Assembly (NCBI GenBank): GCA_035048485.1
Contig: CM068587.1
Location: 56,412,788 to 56,476,787, forward strand
Direction of reading: 5' to 3'
DNA length: 64,000 nucleotides
DNA from: Pteria penguin
Taxonomy: Eukaryota > Mollusca > Bivalvia > Pterioida > Pteriidae
Below the pieces are notes generated by a model. That model was given only the letters and a program-made list of their open reading frames with translations, made no database searches and had not been told where the DNA came from. Shown piece after piece: positions 1-9,100 of the stretch. Within the stretch, counting starts at the first letter, position 1. Every line of letters begins with the position of its first letter. Both the position numbers and the translations under genes were made by a program.

Positions 1-2
1 TG

Positions 3-500
3 CTATGTATTTAGCAATATTGTATTTGAACTTAATATGGTAGAGTAACCCTCGGAGAGATGGAAGTTTGTTTTGTTTTGAACATACATATATATATTGT
101 TTTGTGTAAAGAATAATAAAGTTTAGGACAAAATTGTTTTTGCAGGGTTTTTCACCAAAAATAACATTTATAGTATTAAATCCAACTCTTTTAGAAATAT
201 TTTCATAAATATGAAGGCTTAGAGAGTTCCAGATGTGTAGAACATAAGAACATTCAAGAAAAAGGTGAGGTATGGTTTCTATGTTCTCATCACAGAAGGA
301 ACAGAGATCTGAGGATTTAATTTTAATTTTTTTAAGATATGCATTAGTGGGTAAGATTCTATGTAAGATGCAATATTGGAGCCATTGAACAGAAGTATCT
401 TTAGTAGTTTTAAAACAAGTTTTAAAAAAGTAAGTGGGGTTTGAAAATTCCACAATATGGGATAGTTCATTTTTCCATTTCAAGATTCCAGAAGGTTGAA
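3..500 (-). pseudogene. C-terminal zinc-knuckle region of LINE ORF2
   Basis: Translating the minus strand of about 500-150 gives a tail with SSDLCSFCDENIETIPHLF followed by LECSY. The spacing is C-x2-C-x7-H-x4-C, the zf-RVT type motif found after the RT in Tx1/L1-like elements. The reading frame differs from the RT block, so at least one frameshift separates them. A stop in this frame lies at 3-5, but a neighbouring frame stays open to the window edge. Confidence 0.7.
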
Positions 501-2239
501 TGTTTTTTTTCATTGAGTAATTTATATATGGATGTAGAACATTTTGAGTTGGAAAAAATGCACATTAAATGATATGGGATATATGGGAGTTCAATTTTTT
601 CATAGCTTTGTGAATTCAGTCCAATTTTTCTTAGGTATACAGAGATTGCACTTGAAATACTATTATACTGCATGGTCCCAATAAAAATATTGAATTTTCC
701 CTCAAAGTCTTGTTTTGAGAGAATTTTTCCATTATCATCTAGGAAATCATTGATGATTTTGATCTCTTTATTATACCAATTTTGGAAGAAGATAGGATGT
801 TTATCAATAAGAATACTGGAACTATGCCAAACAGGACTGAATACACCAAGCAAAACAGACTCAGTAGTCAATTTGTAATTGTACATTGTTAAAACTTTAT
901 GCCATTCTAAGAAAACATCTTTCCAGAAATCATTAGGGGAAGTTACTGAAGTTTTAAATATAAAGCTATCACCGAAGTTTAAAAGGAAATCCGAGAAATT
1001 TTCTCCAAAGTTAGCTTTAAAAATATGCATCCAAGACTGATTTCCTTTCAGTAATCTCTTTATCCATGTGCATTTCAATGATGATAAAAAATTTTCTATA
1101 TTCACCATATTAAGTCCACCCAACTCATGGTGTTGTGTCATTACATCCCTTTTAACTTTATTACGCTTAGTTCCCCAAATAAATCTACAAAAATCTTGGT
1201 TTAAGGAAGATAATACTTCCTGTTTAGGATTAGGAAGAGCTAAAAAGAGGTGGTTTAACTTTGGGACAATGATGGTTTTAATAACAGTCACTCTTCCAAT
1301 AGGTGTTAAAATTCTTCTGCTCCATTGCTTCAATTGTGCTTTAATTCTAGGAATTTGTATTTTAAAGTTTAAATCAATAATTTCATTTAAATTTACTGAA
1401 AAATTTATACCCAATAGTGAGAATTTAGTAGAACCCCATACTAATTTCCATCTACTATGATGAAAAACTTGGTCAGAAAATTTTTTTGAGCCAATCCAAA
1501 TGACCTTGGTTTTTGCTGCATTTATTTTTAAGCCTGACATTTTCGAAAAATATTCCAAAGTTTCTAAAGCCATGAAAAGAGATTTTTTTGAACCATCAAG
1601 AAATAAGGAGGTATCGTCTGCGTATTGAGAGACTTTATGTTCGAAATTATTAATAATGATACCTTTAATGTCATGATTTTGTTTAATAAGAATGTATAGC
1701 ACCTCAGCACAAAGTAGGAAAATATATGGTGCAACCGGATCCCCTTGACGGCAGCCACGACGAATATTAATTTGATCAGAGAGGAAACCACATTGCAAGA
1801 CAGAGGCTTTAATTTCATTATTGAGAATTTTTATCCAATCTATTATGTTTTTGCCAAATCCAAAAAAATGTAGAGTTTTGTAGACAAAAGACCAAGCAAT
1901 AGAGTCAAAAGCTTTCTCAAAATCGATTAAAACTAATAAACCCGGTATGTTGTTTTTTTCTGTAAAGGCCATTAGGTCATATACGAGCCTGGTGTTTTCC
2001 CCAATATACCTACCAGGGAGAAAACCAGTCTGTGAGGGGGATATCAATTCATTCAAAGTACCTTTTATTCGCTGACAAATACAGCCTGATATCAATTTAT
2101 AAAAGACATTTAATAAAGTTATGGGTCTCCAATTTGTGAGAAATTGTCTGGGTTTATCACCCTTCGGTATACATGTAATAATTCCAAGTCTCTGTGATAT
2201 TGGTAATTTTTTTTTTACAAAAAACATCATTGACTGCAT
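467..2239 (-). pseudogene. Reverse transcriptase domain of LINE ORF2
   Basis: This 590-codon block shows ordered RT motifs: RPITLLNVFYKLIS (about residues 38-51), the first catalytic aspartate in VLIDFEKAFDSIAW (about 103-116), RRGCRQGDPVAPYIF (about 160-174), and the catalytic YADDTSLFLDGS box (about 206-217, near positions 1590-1625). These are the palm motifs of non-LTR reverse transcriptases, which copy element RNA at a nicked chromosomal target. The thumb follows with SRRILTPIGRVTVIKT. The block ends at a frameshift near 500. Confidence 0.9.
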
Positions 2240-3735
2240 TGGTGATAATAGTTTTTAAATCACGCCAAAAAAATTTGAAAAACTCCGCTGTATACCCATC
2301 ACTTCCAGGGCTTTTGTTATTTTTCATGTTTTTTAGCACTGAGAGAATCTCTGTTTCACTTATATCATTTTCTAAAGTCTCAGCAATGTGGTCATTCAAT
2401 TTAGGAATTTCAAAGGAACAATTCTTGAAAATTGTATTAAGATCAATATCACAGAGTTCGGATTCTTTACTAGAGTATAGTCCCTCATAGAAAGTTTTTA
2501 CAGCTTTTAAAACACCAGCTTGGTCATGAATGATTTTGCCATCTGAATCTATCTTTTTGATTGTTTTGTTTATAAAGTTACGGGATTCTAAATTACAAAA
2601 ATATCTAGACGGCTTTTCTCCCTCCTCCACCCATTGAGCTTTTGATCTTATAATATGGCCTTGTAGATACTCTCTGCGGAGATTTTCAAGCTCTGTTTTT
2701 TTATTTTCAATGAGTGAAAAATTTGTTGTTTTATTTTGGTCTAAATCTTCAATTTCAGCAATAAGGGACTGCTCAGCCTTAGTTCTTTCTTTTTTTTTAA
2801 AGCTTGAATACGAGATTGTAATACCTCTTACTTCAAGTAATAAAGCTTCTAAAAACAGGCTATCGTCTATGGAGTACTTGTCATTAATGGTACCGTTAGG
2901 ATTCTGGTATTGGTCTTTGATTTTAGAAATTGTATCCTTGACCTTTTGCACATATATTTTATCATTTAACAGAGCATTATTAAACTTCCAGAGGCCACGA
3001 CCTCTTATAAAGTCATTAAATTTTAATTCCAATACAACAATTGAATGGTCAGATCTGTAGCCTGTTTTAATTGAGAATTTTTCTATTATATTGGATAAAT
3101 TTTCAGATGTAAGTATATAGTCCAGACGGCCTTGTTTAATGAGGATTTTTTTGTGCCATGTATATATTCTTTTATCTGGGTTAAGGATTCTAAAGTAATC
3201 AGTAATTCTAAAGTCTTCCAAGAGTTCCAATAATTTTTCCCTTGCATTGGGATTATTTATATTAGAGTAATTATAAGTATCTAAGTCAGGGTCAATTGCA
3301 ATGTTAAAGTCACCACATAAGATAAAATAAAGATTATCAAAATCTAGCAAAACTTCACGTATGTTTTCAAAAAATGCAGGTGAATCTGTATTTGGTCCAT
3401 AAATGTTAACTAGAGTTATTCTGATATCATTTATACTCAAATCCACTGCTAGTAAGTTACCATTACCATCTTTTTTTTTCTTTAAATATTTTCAATTCAA
3501 AATTGTTGTTGAAAAAAATAGCAACTCCTCTGCTGTTAGACGTATAAGAGTTAAAAATACATTTATAACCCCATTGGCTTTCAATGTAAGGTTCTAGATC
3601 AGGAACAAAATGAGTATCTTGAAAGCAAATGATTGAATAGTTTCTAGCTTTGTAATAGTTCAGACAATCTTTACGCTTTGATGACGTAGCTAGACCTTGA
3701 CAGTTCACAGTAGCAATTGTTATTGTATCAGACAT
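2200..3735 (-). pseudogene. EEP endonuclease domain and linker of LINE ORF2
   Basis: The domain is split by one frameshift at a run of nine A (minus strand), near 3470-3480. Motifs in order: VNCQGL (metal-binding asparagine), FQDTH (aspartate where many L1 endonucleases have glutamate), SRGVAIFF, LVNIYGPN, LCGDFN, RLDYILTSE and YRSDHSIVV. In this family the domain nicks target DNA to prime reverse transcription. The linker downstream ends with the KSPGSDGYTAEFFK motif that opens LINE reverse transcriptases. Confidence 0.85.
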
Positions 3736-4157
3736 TGAAAAAACCCTTTACATTCACATTAACCAACATACACAATGTACCTCCACACATGCACACACCA
3801 TATACACAAGAAAGGAAAGATAGAGGGAAGGAGTTCATTTTATAAAAATATAGAGAAGGAGCAGAGAGAGTAAAAACAACTGGAAAACTATCCAGTACTC
3901 ACTCTAGGCTTATCGGATATAACCAATGAAACAGCAGGTCAAGTATATGTAACATATGATATAAATAAAATCAACACATCATGATCATGAATTAAGTGAC
4001 AAGTGAATATAATTCACACGAGTTTTTCATTATTTGTTCAATGTGTTAAGAATTATGTTCATATTCATATATACTACTATACGACCTTGAAGTTTTGTCC
4101 CCCAAAACACAGCGAAGTACTAGTCGGAATCTGCGATAGTCACATTGTTTACAAAAT
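3736..4157. other. LINE inter-ORF spacer, ORF2-proximal part
   Basis: Non-coding stretch between LINE ORF2 and the inserted MITE. I see short CA-rich tracts (about 3760-3800) and nothing coding. Together with 4597-4654 it makes a spacer of about 480 bp once the MITE is removed. Confidence 0.5.
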
Positions 4158-4596
4158 GGTCAAAGCATAGTAATTCCATTTCCCATAGGGTCCCATGTTA
4201 AATTACCGAACTTCCAGCAAGATTTACACAACATCCTACATTTTAGCTATATATAATCCACATATCAAAATGTTTGTCAGACCCTCCTCTATCAGAATTT
4301 TAACAGTTTACCATAGGTTATTCACCTTAATTTCGAGAAAATCATGCTGGAAGGGGGATACCCCCCAAAATTGGCCAAAATTCAAATGTAAACAACCACC
4401 CCTTTTTAGGTCATTAAATCTTTACATTAGCGAAATGAGATAAAAATTCATGATTTTACAGCAGAATCAATCTTTATTTATACATAAATCAAATAATTTC
4501 ATCCAATCACAGCTCCTGATACATTGAAATAGTAGTCCCTCTCTACCTACACCACATCAGCCAATCACGGCTCTCGTTAATTACCTTTCTTTGACC
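4158..4596. mobile_element. MITE, 439 bp, 18-bp TIRs, 4-bp target duplication (copy 1)
   Basis: The ends are imperfect inverted repeats: the left starts GGTCAAAGCATAGTAATT and the right, reverse-complemented, reads GGTCAAAGAAAGGTAATT (15 of 18). It is flanked by AAAT on both sides (4154-4157 and 4597-4600). A second copy, alignable over its whole length, is at 23761-24206 with its own TIRs and an AGCA duplication. No protein is encoded, so it is non-autonomous. Superfamilies with 4-bp duplications include Sola, Ginger and CMC/Chapaev; I cannot choose among them. It sits in the LINE spacer and so inserted after the LINE. Confidence 0.85.
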
Positions 4597-4654
4597 AAAT
4601 ACACATCAAAACCGGATGCTCACATCACACGCGCACAGTTCTGGGCGTACTCGG

Positions 4655-5555
4655 TTAGTGTTTATCCGGATTTCTCAGTTTCGCGTCAATGTCGTCATAG
4701 ATGTCGAACCTGATCCGCCTCTCGGATCCTTTTGGTTGGCCGTACACACTGCCGTTGAAATACCACGCGGACTGACAGTTTTGGTGTTTCATTATATCGT
4801 TGATTAAGTCGCTGTTGAGTTTGGTGACGTCGTCCACGAATTTATATCCACCAGGTGACCTCTTTAGTTGCGACCTTTTCCGCATCACTACCGACTTACA
4901 ACTGTTGTTTTTCATTTTTATGAGTATCGGTCTGTGTTGGTCTTTTCTGCCTGGGATCCTATGGATAGCGATGACATTTTCCGGTGGAATGGTTGTACCT
5001 ATTGTATCGCTTAAGATTTTATTTACACACTCCATAGTGTTTTTCCCCCTTCTGTTCACGCACTCCACATAGCTTAATGTTATTTTTCCGACTATATTGT
5101 TCATTATAGTTACCTTTTCTAATAGCTTCTTTTGTCGTTCTGTGTGTTTCAGTTAGGAGTTTCTCATTCGCTGTCAGTCTCTTATTGGTTTCAGATAATT
5201 TCTCTCTTAGTGTTTCGTTTTCCATCATCAACACATCAATTTTGTCATTTAAATCATCTACCTTTTTCATATATGATTCCTCTGCTTTATTTAATGCATC
5301 TTCTACCTTGTTTTTAATCATCTCTTCGTCTCTCTTCATTATTTCTTCAACTAATGATTTTACCATTGATCTCATGTCTTCTATTTTCACCGTCTTGCAT
5401 AGCTGATCCTTTAGCAATTTAAGTTCGTTTTTTATTATTTCAAAGTCATCTCTTTCTTTATTTTTTTCCACTGTAGAGTTTGATTTTTCTGTCTTAGAGT
5501 TTGACATTCTTCTTGTTGTCATCCTTTCGAAATATTCTGTTAGTGGTTTATTCAT
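4655..5555 (-). pseudogene. LINE ORF1 (coiled coil and RNA-binding protein), one frameshift
   Basis: The start codon is at 5555-5553. The N-terminal half (5555-5019) is Lys/Glu-rich with long heptad-like helices (about residues 45-150), a predicted coiled coil. It ends in NEQYSRKNNIKLCGVREQKG, the start of the RRM-like region of L1 ORF1 proteins. The second half (5104-4655), in another frame, contains NVIAIHRIPG, RPILIKM and AWYFNGSVYGQPKG, typical of the same family. The shift lies at adjacent G and A runs near 5040-5052. In L1 elements this protein trimerises and coats element RNA. Confidence 0.8.
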
Positions 5556-5809
5556 TTAACATTCGAACACTCCTTTTTCTCAATGCCGAAGCCAAAGCAC
5601 GTGGAAGTCAAGCTTGTTACGTAAATGTGTATACTCACAGATAGTTAGATTATTAATATTTCCTCACAATTTCACCTCCTTTTTTATGAGAAAAATAACT
5701 TTTCACTGCAGTTTTCGAGGCTTTTAAGTATCTATTTCATCCGATATTTTGCCTTTTTTGTCAGCTCTCAAAACATGTGGCTGGCCTTGTCGAGAACCGT
5801 ACCGGAAGT

Positions 5810-5810
<1 letters not shown>
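5556..5810. other. LINE leader / TTC8 upstream flank
   Basis: No coding signal. Part of this is probably the LINE 5' leader and part is host sequence upstream of TTC8. I cannot see a clean boundary. Confidence 0.4.
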
Positions 5811-5848
<38 letters not shown>

Positions 5849-5913
5849 GCTATCTAGCTATCTATCTATCTATCTATCTATCTAGCTAGCTAGCTAGCTA
5901 TCTAGCTAGCTAG
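5811..5913. repeat. (TCTA)n/(GCTA)n microsatellite
   Basis: About 25 tetranucleotide units of TCTA, with interspersed GCTA variants clustered in the right half. It lies about 170 bp upstream of the TTC8 start codon. Confidence 0.95.
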
Positions 5914-6018
5914 AATGGTCTAGAAAAAAGAAATGGGGAAAGTTGTTTGCAGAACAAATTGACTCTACAACGACTTGTCTCTTGTTATGAATTATTTCCC
6001 CTCATAAGAACTCTTCCG

Positions 6019-6032
6019 GTTGTCATCCAAAC
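6019..6032 (+). promoter_or_regulatory. Candidate X-box (RFX site) upstream of TTC8
   Basis: The sequence GTTGTCATCCAAAC matches 12 of 14 positions of the nematode-type X-box consensus RYYNYYATRRNRAC. It lies 48 bp upstream of the TTC8 ATG. BBS genes, bbs-8 included, are known RFX/DAF-19 targets in other animals. The two mismatches are adjacent (CC for RR), so binding is uncertain. Confidence 0.4.
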
Positions 6033-6079
6033 ATTCTTTTCAAGACGTTTGCATTAATATATTTTCATTTTGTGATAAG

Positions 6080-6181
6080 ATGGATCCATTATTTTTGGCT
6101 TACAGCTTTTTCAGGAGGAAGAAATATCAACAGTGCACAGATTTATGTACACAGTTATTGGAGAAAAACCCTTATGATCAG
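6080..6181 (+). CDS. TTC8: TTC8 exon 1 (residues 1-34)
   Basis: Starts MDPLFLAYSFFRRKKY and ends NPYDQ at a CAG/gtaatt donor, phase 0. The ATG at 6080 begins the conserved N-terminus. An upstream in-frame start would add residues that have no counterpart in the family. Confidence 0.93.
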
Positions 6182-9100
6182 GTAATTGGACGTTTTATTT
6201 CGAATTTCCTCAGTCTCGTAATGCTGCTGGCCACAATGGTTCCGGGATCGTTCGTACGGATATGTTTTCGTACTGGGATTTTTCGTACGGGATCTTTCGT
6301 ACTACTACCGGGATTATTCGTACGGATGTTAAACCTATATTTGTATGCTTAAAATGTATACATATTAAATAATTTGAACTTTTTAGCTGTGTTGTTGTTC
6401 ATTCATGAATATTGCGTATGAACTATTACGTACTTTGATGCGTGTTGATTCGTAAAATATATACATATAACGTATAATGTACTGTGCTAATTTTCGTACT
6501 TCAAAGTGATATTACGAGAATTCGTACTGGTTTGTTATTTTGTTGGTGTTATAGCTGAGTTTATTATATGTTTTCTCAGTTATAATCACAAATGTTGCGT
6601 ATGAAGTATTATGCTGATTTTCGTACCGGGTATATATTACTCGTCCTGGTTGTTGCCCAATGTTTCTATATTGATGCATGAATGTTGCATAAAAAACCCA
6701 CAAAAAATACAAATAATTGCATTCAAGACACAGATATGTATGGACACTTATTCTAAAAATTGACAAATATTTATTTCAAACATATTGGTCAATGTAGAAA
6801 TAAAAAGCAGTCACTGGACCATTCCAAAAACGGGGACAGCTGTTCACCATCAATGCATTCGTGAAGGGGGGAATGTGGTGAATTAAAACAATTCCCTCTC
6901 ATGTTTGTTATGATGTCGAGGAAGACCAAGGAGGATTATGCAATGGTATGCTATAAATCAACTATAATCATTGGAATATTTTGTAACATTTGTTTTTATA
7001 ATGATATAAATATCATATTTACTATATATAATGTAATGATATAGTTTATATATATATAACATGTATAATGTTCATGTTCGTAACACTGTTTCTAAATCGG
7101 AATAATTGTTTAATGTCTTATATTTTATCACCAGCAGATGATGTATGTTTCTATGGGGTTGGCATACTACTATCTAATGTGCTTTCACTATATGTCATTT
7201 CATTTCTTTTTCAGCGCTTTATGTTTTTCTTCTTTTTACTTTCAGATTTTTACGCCACTTACAGACCGCCGTCGGACCTTTCAATGTGAAAGGCAGACTT
7301 CGAAAAGGCACTTTGGCAGGCGCTGCGAGACCTACTCCCTGGAATCCCCATCAAAGGCTGTGTATTCCACTTCAATCAGGCGGTTTGGAAGCGTACGCAA
7401 GAACTTGGTTTATTGACAGCATACCGAGAGGAACCATCCATTCGAGGATATGTCCGCCAAACTGATGGCCCTTCCCTTCCTCCCACCAAGACACATCGCT
7501 CCAGCCTTTGAAAATCTTAGGAACCGTGCCACAACAACGCAACTCCGATCCCTGGTCGACTACATCAACCGCCAGTGGATCAGCAACCCAATCTTCCCTG
7601 TTGAAACTTGGAGCGTCTATCGCCTGACAGTAAGAACTAATAAATGACACCGAGGGTATACTAACTCTAACTCTCTCAGTGCAAAAATAAGTGTAGATAT
7701 TTACTTTTACTTTTATTATTAAAATTTCTTATTTTAGATTTAATAATTCATATAATTATTTGTATACTTTTACGGAAATATTAAGGATGATGTATATTTC
7801 TCATAATGTTTATCATTATATAATGCATTTCTCTCATGTGTAATTAAAAGAAAACTCTCGCAAATATCTGTTTCTAATATTATTATTTTTTCATTCTACA
7901 GGTTGGCACACCAGACTTAACCAGAAATCAGGAGGAGCTCCAGGCCTTTATAGACTCGTCCAACTACTAAACATGGAAGCAGAAAGGGTAGAAGCAAGCA
8001 TTGCTGAAGGCGATTTGACGAGAGAGACGAACAACAACTACGGACGACTGGACGAAAAACTAACGGAAGCATGGGACAACTACCAGGCAGGCACTACAGC
8101 GATTGGAACATTCTTAAGGACCGTGGGGAATTTGTATGGATTTGTTGTGTGAATATTCGGAAGTGTAAATAGTGTTGCCTTTGAAAATAAGTGTGTGTTG
8201 TCGGAAGTGTAAATAGTGCTGACTTTGTGTGCTTTGAAAATTATACTTATTGTTACAACTTTGTAGTAGTGTGTAGTGCTTATACAGTTCTTATGGTGTG
8301 TGGGTATATTGTTTAGTGCCGACTTTTAACATTCAATTATTTTGAAAATATTATACTTATTATTCTTTTAGTGCTTTTATGTTTGAAACCTGTCATGCGC
8401 GGATCCAGAAATTTTTGTGAGAGACAAAAATTTTTCTCTTAGACGAGGGGGGGTCCAACCCCAAAAATACCTTTTTTTGGTAAAATTTTCGGATTCCAGG
8501 GGGGGGGGTTCCAGACCCCCCTAACCCCCCTCCCCCCTCTGTATCCGCGCATGCCTGTGCTTAATATTATCATTACATGTTTGTTGTTGTATGTAATAAT
8601 CAATAAATTAAATCATAAACAGTATTTCTCGTCTTTTATAATTCACTTATTTCCCCCACGAGCAATGGTCCAAGTCTTACTATGAATTAATTATATAGTG
8701 CTTGTCAAAAGCAAAGAATAACAAAACAAGGAGTTATCAAAACACTTAATATACATAATTACACATAATGATATATACCAGTATGAACGATATACATAAT
8801 TACACTTAATGATAAATACCAGTACGAATGATCTCACTGATCGGTACAAAAGAACCCAATTTTTCGTACGAGCTATACGAAAAATCCCAGTACGAAAACG
8901 TATCAGTACGAATGATCCCGACGCCGCCACAATAATTTTCTCATGTATTCTTTGTTTGTGTTTAAACAAACATTAATATGACAGAAATTCAATCTGTAGT
9001 GAAAAGCAGGCATCATTTAAATTTGGCGTTGCGATACTGGTGTACCAGTATTGTTACAGATACTGGAAGAAAAAATGTACAATTATTGTACTTTTAAAAA

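Larger units (their letters stand above)
3..3735 (-). pseudogene. LINE ORF2 polyprotein (endonuclease + reverse transcriptase), frameshifted
   Basis: Three open blocks in different frames cover one protein. Block 1 (3735-3463) begins MSDTITIATVNCQGL, the start of an EEP endonuclease, and contains FQDTHF. Block 2 (from about 3480 to 2157) has NIYGPN, GDFN, GRLDYIL and RSDHS, which are the remaining endonuclease motifs, and then a linker. Block 3 (2239-467) is the reverse transcriptase. A fourth stretch in another frame (about 500-240) carries the C-terminal zinc motif. Breaks fall at an A run near 3470-3480, an A run near 2206-2216, a run near 504-512, and probably once more near 50. The order and motifs fit the Tx1/L1 clade. 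All breaks sit at homopolymers, so they may be decay or assembly error. Confidence 0.85.
1..5700 (-). mobile_element. Tx1/L1-like non-LTR retrotransposon (LINE), decayed
   Basis: Read on the minus strand, the order is ORF1 (coiled coil plus RNA-binding region, 5555-4655), an inter-ORF spacer, then ORF2 (endonuclease, reverse transcriptase, C-terminal zinc motif, 3735 to the window edge). This two-ORF layout, with an apurinic-type endonuclease in front of the RT, is that of the L1/Tx1 group. The 3' end probably continues beyond position 1, because a frame related to the LINE tail is still open there. The 5' boundary is unclear; I place it loosely at about 5.6-5.7 kb. No target duplication can be tested because the 3' end lies off the window. 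Both ORFs are frameshifted, so this copy cannot move on its own as written. Confidence 0.85.
6238..8925. mobile_element. Mutator-like (MULE) DNA transposon, 2,688 bp, with 8-bp target duplication
   Basis: GCCACAAT occurs directly outside both ends (6230-6237 and 8926-8933). The ends are inverted repeats: the left has GGGATCGTTCGTACGGATAT from 6244, and the right, reverse-complemented, has GGGATCATTCGTACTGATAC. The similarity continues through GTTTTCGTACTGGGATTTTT. Further TTCGTAC motifs are spaced through the left subterminal region (to about 6620) and the right (8800-8920). Inside is a broken MULE-type transposase. MULEs make 8-11 bp duplications, which fits. The whole element sits in TTC8 intron 1. 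Confidence 0.8.
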
